Assembly (NCBI GenBank): GCA_026874595.1
Contig: CM049307.1
Span: 24,280,362 to 24,344,361, forward strand
From: Sipunculus nudus
Lineage: Eukaryota > Annelida > Sipuncula > Golfingiida > Sipunculidae
Reading direction: 5' to 3'
Length of the DNA stretch: 64,000 nucleotides
The translations under genes and the position numbers were made by a program. The notes below the pieces were generated by a model. The model did not search any database. It saw nothing but the letters and a program-made list of their open reading frames with translations, and was not told the origin of the DNA. Below, piece after piece: positions 11,005 to 24,409 of the stretch; position 1 is the stretch's first letter; every line of letters starts with the position of its first letter.

Positions 11005-13367
11005 TGGGAGAGGAAAGTTTTTTTATTACTGACTTTACTCACCAGTTTGAGATGACATAATAATCAAGGATAAATAATGTTCATTTCCAGATGGAAATTC
11101 CAATCACCAGACAGCATGTTTAACCACGTGGTTGACTGTTGACAGCATGTAAACTCCACATGTCAATCCATGCCTGATTTATATGGTTTTCTGACATACT
11201 ACTGTGACCCTGGGTTATCACCACCACAGAGTTATAAATTCATGTGACCAAGCTAAAACTGGTGTTAATTTAGAACCTTTGAACAGGAAGCAAAATTTTT
11301 TTTGTATACAGATGCATTTCTAGAATTTTGACTGACTGGCATGAGTTTAGTAACTAAAATAACAAAGTTCCTTTTGAAAGGAATTCATTCAAGAACCATC
11401 CTTACCTTAGGAGACATGTAAAGTCCAGAGACTTTAGTATACTGAACAGACTGTATGGTGATATAAGGGAATTAAGATATTACAGGAGATTCATTAGAAT
11501 AAGATGCATTCATCCAATGAACATGCTTGACTTGTGACCTGAGCACTTGACCTCCTGACCTAACATGAATATTAAGTGGTGTCAGTTTCAAGTGTCACAA
11601 TCTTGTTTGAGCTTATATATCATTACTCAATACTGCCAGTAGGTAGGTCAGAACAAACTTAAAACAAAACCAAAAGAACACGTAATTTAACAGTCACTTA
11701 TTTTGATCTGTTCCACTGAACAGTGATAAAAAGCTTTATAATGTTTATGTTTCTCCTGTAAATGGTTTCCAGAAAATAATTAGAAAATCTTAAATCTAGC
11801 ATAGTGTTTACTGTTATGTAAAACAAAATATTTTAATAATGTTAAAGATCAAGAAATCTGTATGGAGGGAGGGAATGATGATTTAGGGGGAATTATAAGT
11901 AAATAAAAAACGAAAAGAACTGATGACTTATAATGCTACAAATGCTTAAAACATAAATATTATATAAGGACATCAATAAGACAGCATTTTTTTCAGGCTT
12001 GTCAGATGTGCCAGTTATAAACGATATAGTACCATATTCCTGTTCCATCATCTTAGTTCACCTGTAATAGTGGTATCAGCATTAAACTCTTGCTCATCAA
12101 CCTGATAAAATTTGACAGTCAACTACTTAATCACTGAAATAAAGGATTTTATAATAACAATTTGACAGATTCTTTTTACCATGTGATCCACACTAAATTC
12201 AACTTACTTCATCAGCTGTCAGATCTTTACTTTGGCAGTTGGTGTTTTTGATTGTTTATAGAACTAGCTAGTATGGACTTGTTTTTGCAGTTGGTTTTGC
12301 AAAAACCAAATGTGAGCCCCCCCCCTTCCCCTGCCCAAATCTGATAGAAATATGCACTACTTCAAAAGCTACATTATTTACACATATCATACCATTCAAT
12401 TGATTTGGTCTTGAAGATTTGGTCTTTACCACCAGTCCTAAAATCTGAATAAATGTTTTGATTTTTTTTCTTCACATGAATAAAACAATAACTTAAATAC
12501 TTAACAGATAAATACATGTACATTTATTCTTTTTTTTTTCAGAAAGAGCAATTGTCATTTTATTCACTGTCACTTGAACTGTAATTATGATGGCAAAGTT
12601 CAGAGGAAAATTCTGAAAAGACATACGCAGACAAAAAAAAAAAGAAAGAGAACAGTTACTCAAAACATGACCAACTTTACATTGTAGAATTTTAAGTGAC
12701 TACTAACCTACCTTTACCAGTCTGTCCTCTATACAGAATCTGTGTTTGCCAATCCCCAGCACTGCCCAGCTAAAATGATGGCGAGTTTGCTTCAATGATT
12801 ACATATATAGCCATGAGCCCTGCAGGTGCGAAAGGCCAGGCCTGGGGTGTTTTAGTTTACTTGATATACTGTATATATACTAAATATAATGTAGGTGCAT
12901 CCCCCAATAAAAAGTCTAAACATAACAGATAATAAAACAGGCGTCCTGACCATTAATAATATTTAGTTGCTGCATCTCACTATCTAGAGTTTCTTCTTTT
13001 ACTGGTGCTAAACAGCATCATTTTTGGACCAGGCTGAGCATTTGACAACTTGTTACAGCTGTCTAACATGACAACTCAGCCACAGAAAAAAAAATTACAT
13101 ATTTTTGTTTTTTCCATTAGGTTGGGGTTGTGTCACTCTTAGCACAGTTTTACTGTACATGACATTCAAATGTTCTTCAAAGTGTCAGATAATTGCTCAA
13201 TGGTCTAAAACCACATAAATAAACTGAATGCATCTTCATGACAGCCAAGTGTTGTTTTTTTCACCTACAATTCCCAGTTTGCTTGTTTTTAACTCTCCTA
13301 GCAGGATAACTCTGACAATATTTTTCCAGAAATTTGATGTTTGATGTTGGCAGTAGAACAGATTAAC
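9871..13367. other. No gene; microsatellites
   Basis: Contains an (AT)n tract at about 10670-10730, and (GT)n followed by (GA)n at about 10950-11003. 12960-13250 is a dispersed repeat that recurs near 28140-28380 (see that entry). I see no coding exon with convincing splice sites. Confidence 0.6.
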
Positions 13368-13569
13368 CAGGGGCGGATCCAGGATTTAGGAAAAGGGGGG
13401 GTCCAACCCAGGAGCACAAATGAAAACCCTAAAAAAAAAGTCCTCAGGTCTGAAAAAGGGGGGGTCCAGGCGGCAAAATTTTGTCTGAAGCCCTGAATAA
13501 AAACATTGTTTCTGATGAAAAAGGGGGGGTCCGGACCCCCTGGACCCCCCCCCCCTGGATCCGCTTCTG
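13368..13569. mobile_element. 202-bp MITE with terminal inverted repeats
   Basis: Ends are CAGGGGCGGATCCAGG at 13368 and CCTGGATCCGCTTCTG at 13554-13569, an imperfect inverted pair. TTAAC directly abuts both ends (13363-13367 and 13570-13574), consistent with a 5-bp target duplication. The interior has three GGGGGGGTCC boxes. The termini resemble non-autonomous hAT-like elements as I remember them, though hAT usually makes 8-bp duplications. Confidence 0.75.
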
Positions 13570-14370
13570 TTAACTGAGGTTTTTGGTTCAGACTGAATCT
13601 TTGGTCTAGTCTAAGTGTGTGCTTATAAAAATAGCAATGCTAGATCTCAGCAAAGATACCTATGTTTTTACTTTCTCTTTATGATGTTCACTTGAAAGCT
13701 TGGTAGAGGTATCCTTGTAATGTTCAGTTAACTTTATAATGTCAGGCACTATGTTATGGGACAAGAAGATTTACCAACTGGCATATGGAGACTAAAGATT
13801 TAGAAATGTGACAGCAAGAAATTATGGGAAAGGCAATTCCAATCAATTTCACTGAAGTAACAACAGTGTTCATGCTACTCAAATTAAACATACATGTATA
13901 TCATATTTGTATATTAACTCGGACACTGAAATTCACTTATGCTTAATTACCTGTGATCTTTGTTTCTTTTAATTTACATAGTCATGTACTCACAGATACT
14001 TGATTATAAGCATCAAGTGGTTAACATGAAAGCTCCCTCTTCATGCATCTGTATAAGTAGTTTCACTCCTTTATTTATCATTAAATGAGATACTGGTATT
14101 CATCCTTCTGAAACTGACAAAATCCTGCACGGCAGTGTATGAAATACTTTTTTATGGTAAGGTTCACCTGTGCACCACATCTTATACAACTGGGTGCACT
14201 AAGTAATTTCAAGGTGCACAAATACATTGTCATTACAGTTATTTTTATTACAGCTATATTATAATTTATACAAATATTTTAGTGCAGTAAAAATAAGTTA
14301 AGAATTTAAATCTGGTCAGAATGGAACCTTGAATAATATCCATCTAAGGAAAAGCGCTGATCACAGGATC

Positions 14371-16498
14371 TATATATATGTCAGAGACGAGATTAAAATC
14401 CAGGCAGATTTTAAATTTGCCTACCGGTAGACGAGATTGCGATCGTGATCTCGCCTAGGCGAGATTGCAATTGTGATCTCGGCTAGACGGATTTTAAACT
14501 CGCCTAGACAAGATCACAATCGCAATCTCGCCTAGGCGAGATCAAAATCCATCATGGAGCAGGCCAGGATTTTAATCTTGCCTAGGCGAGTTTAAAATCC
14601 GTCTGGTGTCATCCAGGCGAGTTTAAAATCTGCCTGATATTACTTAGGCGAGTTTAAAATCTGCCTAGGCGAGATTAAAATAGTGATCTGATCTAATTTC
14701 CTAATATATTAAGCATTGTTATTGACATATGAAAGATGTTTTCAGTCGGATTTTCAATATTTTAACACTGAATGGTTATATATAGTTAAAAAGTAATATA
14801 TTTATTAACATTTACAGAATATTATAGTATTAATGTAATAATTAACTTTTTTACAGTAATGTAATAGTTATTCATGTGATAATTAACATTAATTTTGGAA
14901 ACAGAATTATGAAATAGATATTTGATTATTATTTGCACCTTTGATGTGTTTCATGTGGTCTACAGCATCCTTATCATACCAATTATTTGCAAAACAATTA
15001 TTAATCTTTATTTTTTTCTCCAGTTTTCTTAACAACCTTGTGTTTGTAAATATCACTAATAATTTTTACAAAAAAATAATTTGTAATTGTATTTAAATAT
15101 ATGGCAATTAGAGAGTAACAAGAGGTATATTGAAGCACACTTATGAGATATTATGAAGAGCAAATCTGGGGGAAAAAGTCATCCACTTGCATATTGAATC
15201 AATCATAGATAGATAGATAGACAGATAGATAGATTAGTCTAGGTAGCTATTACTTCACTATTTAATGAGTATATTACACATTAACATAAAAAATATTCCT
15301 ATTTGATAGTTCTTACAGGACAAACTGAACAAATTAGTTGGTTGATCTAGTTCAAATGTTTCTTTTCACCCAGGTATTCAACACTCAACAGTCAAAACAT
15401 GTACACTTATGGTACAAAATATGCAGGGTATCAGTATTTAAGATGGACTTTGATACACCATCCTTTTTTTTGGTAATTAAACATCATATGAGAAAAGGTA
15501 AAAGTTGATACACAGATGTATGCATGTGAATATTTCTTTGTCTTATTTAGTCTTTTCTTATAATGTATATAATATTCTTCTGATCTTTTTTTTAATGTTT
15601 TGTGAGGCATTTTGTGAAGCTTCAATATTTATGTAGACTGTGTTACAAAATAACTGCCTTTTTTTGGACAGTATTATATCATATCAGAAAAAATATGATT
15701 TCTAGATTCATAGAGTAATAGATCATTTATGCATGTGAACATGCATTGAATTATATTGATAAAAAATAAATGAGCTATGTTCCTTTTGTCTTTTTAAAAT
15801 ACTACATTACTAATATTACTAATACCAGTTTCCCCTCATATTAATATTGACAACAAAATTATTATGTAAATAATCAGCAGCAGCCCACATCATATATCAT
15901 TTGAATATGCCATATACAATAACCAATGTAAGTTTCTTATTACCTAGTTTATAAATAAAAATATAAAATAAAAAAATTAATGTTAATTATTACATAAATA
16001 TTATAATATTCTGTAAATATTATTAAATATATATTACTTGTGAACTATTCATAACCATATTAATAAAAAATATATAATATAAAATATTCCATTTCCAAAA
16101 TTAATGTTAATTATTACAATAATAATATATTATTTTGTAAATATTAATAAATATATAACTTGTGAACTATACATAACCATTCAGTGTTAAAATATTGAAA
16201 ATCTGACTGAAAACATCTTTCCTAAGTCAATTACAATGCATAATTTATTGGGAAATTAGATCAGATCACTATTTTAATCTCGCCTAGGCAGATTTTAAAC
16301 TCGCCCAAGTGATATCAGGCATATTTTAAACTCGCCTGGATGACACCAGACAGATTTTAAACTCGCCTAGGCGAGATTAAAATCCTGGCCTGCTCCATGA
16401 TGGATTTTAATCTCGCCTAGGCGAGATTGCGATTGTGATCTCGTCTAGGCGAATTTAAAATCCACCTGGATTTCAATCTCGTCTCTGACATATATATA
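14371..16498. mobile_element. 2.1-kb foldback element with CTCGCCTAGGCGAG palindromes
   Basis: Long inverted repeats bound the element. TATATATATGTCAGAGAC at 14371-14388 matches GTCTCTGACATATATATA at 16481-16498 inverted, and similarity continues inward to about 14905 and 16085. Inside each arm (about 14390-14690 and 16265-16480) is an array of GGCGAGATT / CTCGCCTAGGCGAG palindromes joined by ATTTTAAACTCGCC and GATTGCGATCGTGATC-like pieces. The centre (about 14905-15960) is AT-rich with a short (GATA)n at about 15207-15235 and no transposase. The right arm carries an extra internal duplication (about 15965-16080 resembles 16090-16180). This fits a non-autonomous foldback transposon; I do not recognise the family. 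Confidence 0.8.
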
Positions 16499-16709
16499 TG
16501 TAGTGTCTAGTGTGACGTCATGTTTTAGTGTTTATATGTCCTTGTATGATCATCTGGACTGTCAGATGTGCATGTATCTGTCTTGCTGATCTGTTCTAGT
16601 AACCAGCCTCAGGTGCACACTGTGCACCTTGCAGTGATACAGTGGGTGCACAAAACTGTTTTTTGGTGCATCTGTGCACCTAATCACCCAGTAATTTGAA
16701 CACTGCACG

Positions 16710-17124
16710 GTGTGTAGTTTTGGTGGTATACATAGTCCATATCATGATTTAGCTCAAGAGTCTCCTTTTATCAAATGCTATACCATGATATGGACAGTAG
16801 TGAATGTCCTGAAACTATCATCTTACTTCACTCTGGCCTTACAACTAATTATCATAGTACAAACTAAGGCTCTCATAGCTGTCCAGTCAATATATTATAT
16901 CCTGGTGATGCCCTTATTGGATTTGATTGTAAATACAGTATATATGATTAGGATCCTTATTGAATACGTACAATAACCCACATAATCCTATTGAAACCAT
17001 GCCTACACATTGTCAAACACAGGTGCAGTCATCAAACTACTCAGTTGACACATGACATGGATTCTCAGCAGACACATCATACCTATTAGAGTGATCAATG
17101 GTTTAAAATTAACAAAAAAGTTAC
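16710..17124. other. No recognisable gene
   Basis: An 88-codon open frame (16710-16976) is hydrophobic and AT-driven with no splice or motif support. Nothing else is recognised. Confidence 0.4.
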
Positions 17125-17345
17125 CAACACTCTGAGCCCAGAGGACATTTTATACCTACACTCTGAACCCACAAGCACATTGTGTACCTACACTCCGAAC
17201 CCAAGATACATTGTACACCTACACTCTGAACCCAGAGCACATTGCGTACCTATAATCTGAGCCCAGAGGATGCTGTGTACTCATATAATGAACAAAAAGT
17301 TTTCTCTATACCATAAACCTAGAGCATATTGTGTACTTACAGAAG
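17125..17345. repeat. Minisatellite, ~41-bp unit, about 5 copies
   Basis: Units built on TACACTCTGAACCCAGAG, then CACATTGTGTACC, recur about every 40 bases between 17125 and 17290, with a decayed copy near 17315-17340. Confidence 0.7.
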
Positions 17346-19550
17346 ACACTCAAAATTTGACTCAAAAGAAGAATGTTGTGCACTCAGCTGACCTGGCACT
17401 TGGAAAATAATGAGAGCAAATAACTAGATCAGTGCATTTTAAGCAGTTGCTGGCACCAATAACCAAATGATTCACTTAGATTGTCAGTATTTTCAATCAA
17501 CCGTGAAACAGGTACCAATACATCTGCCGTACATCATCATCACAAATATATCTACATATGACCTAAGGAAAATGCAAAATCAGATATAGAAAACTTCCGG
17601 ACTTACAGTTTATGAAAATAAAAAAAAATTAGTAGTTTTTTGTTGAAGTTGCTTGCTAATGTTTCATGTCAAGGGATTATGTAGGTGTGTGTAATATATA
17701 AAATTTCCTTTATTAAATTCCTGCTACTGGTATGAGGGTTAATGGAATCCAATGATACAACAGTTGGAGGAAATTTCACAATAATTAACCAGTATACCTT
17801 ACAATATTTATGGTGTGAAATTAATGTTCTTGAAATATCACTGTAACAGATCCTGGTGAGCAAATGGTGAATATTTCAAAATTCACTGTTTGAGGAGTAT
17901 TTCCATGTGTCCATATTGTACGTTCATCACATCTTTCATATTTATCCATCTGTCATACTTTTCATCTGGGCAGTTGGTAATAAAACTAACATTCTATGTA
18001 AAATATTGCCTCGCAGGAATCACTATAATAAACATGCCCATAATATATAAAAACACCTCCAAATAAAATATTTGTGTTCTTGTGTCATAATATATTAATA
18101 ACTAAGTAAATATTCAATGTATGTACATCTCTCATTATATATATATATTGACATCTGCTATTTGCAGGATAAGTAAGGTATTGTTTTCAAAAGATTTTTT
18201 TATAGACAATATTTGGAATGGGGGTTGGTTTGTTTGAATATTGCAAATTATTCTCACATGTATTATTCATTTTCTTCTAAAGACTCCCCACTATGAAAAC
18301 ATCACAATCCGTCACAAATATCACAACCTATCAACCTTGTTTGGCAAGTATTTGTTCATATTGTTGTAAACATTACAAATTTATTATTAAATAATATTGC
18401 TAAAGGCCTCCACAGCCATCTCTTGTTCTGTTAAACTCCTACTGTGAGGGTCATAAAAAAAATTTCTGTGGTATAAAATATCAACCTGATTTCCACAAAG
18501 AGTGACAGTGGATGTCACTACCCTTTTTATACAGGGTGTCACATATGATGTTTAAATCAGCTGGATGACAGCTGGGGATTAAAGACACAGACAACCTGGT
18601 CTGATCCAGTATGGAAGAACCAGCCAAAACACAGGCAGTGAAAAGTTCAAACAGCCGGACGTTATAAGCCGCCTTTTTTGGGACAGGTGAACACTGTAAA
18701 CTCTTAGCTGGTGTTCTAAAGACAACCAGAGTCACCCCGCACAGACAGCCTGGTATTTAACCTCCCATCACTAAATAAAAGACAACTGTGCATAACATTT
18801 AGTTATGGTCTCTCCAAGGCTGAATAACATTCACAGTTGATTCTGCCAGCGGCTGGCAGGGTTCAACACTGGCATTTGTTCCTTTGATTTACAGCCAATA
18901 TGTACACATACACAAAAAATCTGTCATCACACATAATAAGATAAAATGTAAAAGGACAAAATGTCACAGGACAAGAAAGTACAAAGAGAAAAGAACATGA
19001 TTACATTTGTAATAATCATTATCATTATCTTATGAGTGCACAAATGTGGTATTTTACATACTAATAATATCTTGATTGCTTTATATAGCATTTTTTATAG
19101 TGTTACACAGCAACATTTTATCTATGTTTGTTGAGATTGTATTACTCAGAGATGTAACTCATAAATCTACAAATATATATACTAAACAATTTATATCAGA
19201 CCTTAATAAATCAAATTAAGTTAAGTTTATTTAGTTAATGTATATGACAAATAATTGCAATTGATATTACAATCTTAGTGACTGAATGTCCAAGTGTGTA
19301 TTTTTTTTATAACATTTTACCTAGATAGTACAAGAGATACTGCATAGGGATTAATCTGTCTTTTTAGACGCAAGGCTTGGAAATTACGTTTGTTCTGTTA
19401 CAGGTGAATTTAAAAGATGAAAGGAGATTTTCATGTAAAAGAACACATCATTGTCAGAGTGGAAAGGGCTGAAATAAAACCCCTAGAAAAGCCTAGAATA
19501 ATGAAAAGTAAATGCCTGATCAGCTGTTATTATGGTTAAACATACATCTA
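17346..19550. other. No recognisable gene
   Basis: AT-rich DNA. 18481-18735 (minus) holds an 84-codon frame that is more GC-rich than its surroundings, but it has no recognisable motif and no clear splice partner, so I do not call it. No RNA gene is seen. Confidence 0.4.
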
Positions 19551-19559
19551 CCACAGCTA

Positions 19560-21330
19560 ATATATAAAAAAGTGAAAGCACTTAAACATAAGTTACTTGT
19601 GGTCACCAAGTCAACCAATCAGAAAGGACTTGGTTGTCCCAGCTTGTCTTATGTCTGCTACTGTTAGACAGCTACATTCTAAAGGTGTTATATTTCACCT
19701 GTCCAACCCTGTATCTGACCTAGTCAGACCGGGTCACTACTTGATGAGACCTCAGAATTACACAGATTAAAAAGGTATCTATTACCCTACAATAAACATA
19801 CACTGCTGTTGAATATAGTAAACACAAACAATGGAAAAGGTTAGACTGAGAAAATTTGCCCATTAACTGTGAAGAGAGCAGAGATTTATACATACTGATC
19901 CTTATGTCTCTTTACCTAGAGCAGATAAAACTGAATGTCTATTTAATTTCTGTACCTGTAACAAAACTTTGCCAAAATCAAACTCAGTTCTAATTCATAT
20001 AACTCTTAGGTAAGGTCAATGATTTTTAACACACTTGATTGTTGTTTGATATATGACCCAAAACTTTACATATAAGGCATAACATCTAGGTGCTTTACTT
20101 TTAAATTAGTGTACATCATGCAATGACACAATAGGTTCTGCCCATGAAAGCTAATACTATATTTCTGCTGGTTATCAAGGACATTAACGGGTCATGGTGA
20201 CCCCGTTTTGTTGGGTTGCAGCAATGGAGTAAAATGTAAAATTTGTCAGTGAAAACCTTTCCACCCCAGAAAAGTGGATGTGCAAATAACAGGAAATCAG
20301 CCCAACCCCTTATAAGTGCTGGGGACAATTGATTTAAACCTACCACCCCCACCCCCCCCCCAAAAAAAAATACTGTAAGTAAACTGACACTGGTTGATAG
20401 GAAATGTTTACTGAAACATTTAAATTAAATATAATCTTATTTCAATTTTCAAATAATATTGTAAGTAAAAACTGGAGTGTACAGTGATCATGTAACCCCT
20501 AAAAGTCCTAGTAAGGTTCTCCATCGTTCCTCAAAACTCAGTTATAAACATTTAATAAAGAGAACTCAGGTTTATAACATGTTTTATAGTAATTTATTTG
20601 AGTAACCAATTGATAATAATATTATGAATCAGTTTTGGTCACCCTTAAGTAAAAGTAAGGCTTGGGTGTGTATGATTTACTGGTAACTGAACTGAAATAA
20701 AATTGTATATATATGCCTGGTTGTTATTCCAGAATTTTAGAACAGCTGAAAACAAAGCTGAACACAAAAACAGTTTCTTTGACAAAGGACAGGCACTAAA
20801 CCTAAATAATATTTTGTGGTTACCAAGTCGGCCAATCCACTGACTGCAGCAGACAAAATACCCCAGTTATGACCCACTGTACCTAGTGGCCTCCCAAAAA
20901 ATTACTGTATAAATATTTGTTCAAAATAGTGCCAAAATATAAACTTTATTCCCTTGTGCCTCTATTCTCAAAGCAGCAACAATCTAAATATTTAAATGTT
21001 CTTTTAGCAGAAAAACTAGGCCAAGACTTTAACATTTTACCCATTGAAGGACATGGTCAAAACAATATCTCTATGAAACATCATTAAAATGTCATTTCAG
21101 ATGCCACCCACTATAGCTCTGCCAGAAGACATAACATGTGGGTGCTTTACTTTCAAATTAGTTGGAAATCATGCAATAACATAACAGTTCCTGTCAATCA
21201 AAGTCACCACTTATTTCTGCAGGTTGGCACTGACTGCATTCATAGGGAAACTTTTTAGGGTGCTGGTGGCCGAGTTTTCAACTTTTATTCAGCTGTGACA
21301 ATGTAGTCAAATGTAACTTGCACCACATAT
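19560..21330. repeat. Large diverged direct duplication, ~1.1-kb offset
   Basis: Landmarks recur in order: GTCACCAAGTCAACCAATC near 19603 and GTTACCAAGTCGGCCAATC near 20820; GGTGCTTTACTTTTAAATTA near 20090 and GGTGCTTTACTTTCAAATTA near 21142, each followed by CATGCAAT and a TATTTCTGC(T/A)GGTT tract. The copies are clearly diverged. An A/C-rich run sits at 20342-20370. No coding content is visible. Confidence 0.6.
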
Positions 21331-22489
21331 AGACATCATTTAAAAAAAATAGTGTGGTACCTAATAACTAATAAAGAGGAAATGCCCTCACCCATTTTAG
21401 AACTGCTGGAGAGAACTATTCTCAAATGAAACATTTAATATATAAATATATATATATTTTTATATTATATATATACACAAACACAAATAATAAATACAAT
21501 GTATGTTAATGCTCATTGAATTCTACAGCTTCTGGTCAACTTCTCATATTATTCTCTGGAAATGTTTTATTAAATAAACAAGATTAGGAATATTTTTATC
21601 AAAACAAACTATATGAGGTAATATCAATGAGTTCACCTTTTTTGGCAGGTATAGCCTGGATTTTTAATATATACGATTAAAAAAAGCAGAAACAAAAAAG
21701 TACAGTATTCTCCAAGTTTTTCTTCCATAAGTAAGACCACTGGTTTTACAATTATGTGAAGACTGAAGACAGATATAAAAACATGTACATTTTGTAAGGC
21801 AGAAATACTTATTTCCTGTACTTATTTCCCAGTTTTTGCAGTGTTCAAGATACATATATATATATGTATATTATAATTCCACAGGGTGCTGAATGTTTTG
21901 AATGATGATATGAAGATTTTCGTTTCTGGATCAACCAGAATATGCCTTTTTGTTTGAAAGACAAAGAAGCATTCATGGATGTAGGATGTGGAACTAATAA
22001 AAATAAAAAAATACAATGAGGTTGTACAGCCAAATTGCAGATGATGTTTCATGGTGAGTCATCTGTCTGTGGTTGACATCTGTGGACTGTATGCACCTTC
22101 AATCCAACCAAGTACCACCTCTCAGGCTCTCACTGTTAAAAGCATTACAAAGCCATTTTGATTCAATTCCCACTGTTAGAAGAACATGGAATCAGAGATG
22201 TTTTACAAACTTAAAAGAGTTTTTAAGTTTTCTGATAGTGTCTATCAAGGGCAAAGAATGTGTATATATTTTTCTACATTGTTTGGACAAATCATGTATC
22301 CCCACCTGGGATTAAATGTACATGCATGTGTATACTATTAAAATCTTAAAATAGAGGAAATGGTTCAAATTTTATGGAATGTGCCATAGAGTCAATAAAT
22401 TTCCATGAAAGTAGAGATTATTTTAATAAGTAAAAACATATTTATTTTACATGGATTATACAAAGTTATTAAAACTTATCTAGGTGCTC

Positions 22490-22620
22490 TCAGTCTCAAT
22501 GATTCAGGTGGTGGCCTTGGATGGGCCACTACAACCCACTCTCATAGCCATGCTGGGGATTGAACCCGGGTTGCCAGCGGAGCTGTGGAGGACGTCGAGC
22601 ATGACTGTCCAGGCTTATAA
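22490..22620 (-). mobile_element. tRNA-like SINE fragment (minus)
   Basis: On the minus strand a B-box GGGTTCAATCC (complement of 22557-22567) sits 45-60 bases after a tRNA-like head beginning GCCTGGACAGTCATGCTCGA. I do not find a good A-box, so the head may be decayed. Surrounding 21331-22489 and 22621-23259 show no gene, only AT-rich tracts (for example about 21440-21480). Confidence 0.45.
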
Positions 22621-23259
22621 ATCTGAATCTTTATCATAATATTCATAAATAGACCCAAAATATTCAATAAATTATACAATCAGAATTATTATATTACTTT
22701 AGCATTTAATATATTTTATTCACCATTTCATGCTGTTATCATGATAAACTATCTGTGCTTACTTTAAATAAACATGTATGATGAATACTAAAATAATTAT
22801 CAAGATCAAAAATTGGCAAAAGTCATAAAACTAATAAACTTGTATTCAAGTTTCAAAATGCAGTTCTGAAATCAAGAAACCCATGAGGATTTTTTAGGTA
22901 TAGAAAAAAAAAGAAAACTGTGTGTGACTATGACTGTCTCTGTCATGGAATTAAAATATAATAATCCTGGCTACACCTCTAGCAACAAGAGTACTGTAGA
23001 ATAAAACAGGATGAGAAAAGGCTACATTAAAGATAAACAGTTACAGACATATACACTGAGAAAGATTGACTGTAGTAATAAAAATTAAAATGTAGCTGTG
23101 AATTTATCAGAAATCTATATTCTATCACAATGCCTCTAAAGATGGTTAACAGCAGGCAGTGAACAAAACAAAAGCTATTTTATGTTATAAAACAACCCTA
23201 ATCAATACTGTAGTACTACTGCAGGATGGGATGTAGCCTCATTCTACAGTAAGACCTTT

Positions 23260-24320
23260 GACTTAACTAGGGACCCATGGGTCTCGACGCTCAGCTGAGT
23301 TTGTCTTAAAGGATATGTACTAGAGCTTTTTCAAAATGTGGCAGCTGTGATTAAGTTTGAAGCCATCCTGTCTACCGTATCATCCATAAACTAATTTGTG
23401 ACCCATGGGTCACGTCGCTCAGCTGAATTTTGGAAAATATTAGCAACTGCAAAATATTTTTATTCCTTTTGTTTCATGTATATTAGCATTTGAAAAGCTT
23501 AAGAGAAAATGGCCCTGCTAAAATGAAACTGTAAATTATAGAATAATGGACATGAGCTAAAGCATATGCACTGTGTAATAAATAAAACTTGTGGCCTGAA
23601 ACTATTTAATGATGCACTAAGGGAACAAATGGGCCTACAGTTAGTGTTCTATGACAGTTACATTTCATAAACAAATAATTTGTGAAGGTAATTAAGTTTT
23701 CAAAATTTAAATATATGGCCATATGAGTTAAAAATTAATCCCATAAAGTTTGACCAATATCCCTGATTTTAAAATTAAGTGTAACAGTGTTATTCACACC
23801 TAGGCTGGACAACTTTAAGAGATATGAATTAAATGCTACAAAGTATGTATATCTTCTTAAATCTTGTCTGTTACTGTTAGCACTTACATTAGATCCTATA
23901 TTTAATCACATTTGAATATTTAAATTTAATTCCTGAACATTTTTTTCTTCAAAAAAATTAAAATTGTCCAAGTGAAGGGGTGGGGGCTTTGTTGTTACTG
24001 CTCAATGGTAAAAAATGTGAAATTATAAGATTCATCTTGTTTACAGTACAGGTCTGTCAACAGAATGGGGGGGGGGGGGGGGGAGAGTAACAATGGCTTT
24101 TTTATGGAAAACAGAAGTTTTTTAATATCTCAAAGGAACAAAGTCCTGGTGACCCAATTTTTGGTATGGTAGGAGATTTCGGGGACATCTAACTGTATGC
24201 GAAATTTTTGATTCATAGGTCCAACAGGTTCAAAACGTGCCCTGTTAACATACAGACGGCCGGACGAACAAAGGACCACGACTATAGCTCAGCTGACTTA
24301 TAGACAGCTGAGCTAAAAAT
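23260..24320 (-). repeat. Dispersed repeat family copies (minus)
   Basis: GGGACCCATGGGTC...GCTCAGCTGA boxes at about 23270-23298 and 23398-23428 are reverse complements of boxes at 37271-37300, 39195-39215 and 41335-41365. 23781-23860 matches the window start (TTATTCACACCTAGGC, ACTTTAAGAGATATGAAT). 24120-24320 matches 1490-1706 and ends with ACTATAGCTCAGCTGACTTA. A poly-G run lies at about 24066-24083. No coding region. Confidence 0.75.
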
Positions 24321-24409
24321 CAAACAGAATCTTCCCCTTATGGCACATGAGCCACATGTGGAAAATGGAAGGTTTAAGATAAAAAGTCTAGTGTAAAATG
24401 TATCCACAA

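Noticed and set aside
14371-16498. CRISPR-like array, because of regularly repeated palindromes
   Set aside because: The genome is eukaryotic, the spacers are themselves repeats, and the whole is mirror-symmetric: a foldback transposon.
18481-18735. 84-codon minus-strand frame
   Set aside because: Locally GC-richer, but there is no motif, homologue I know, or splice partner.
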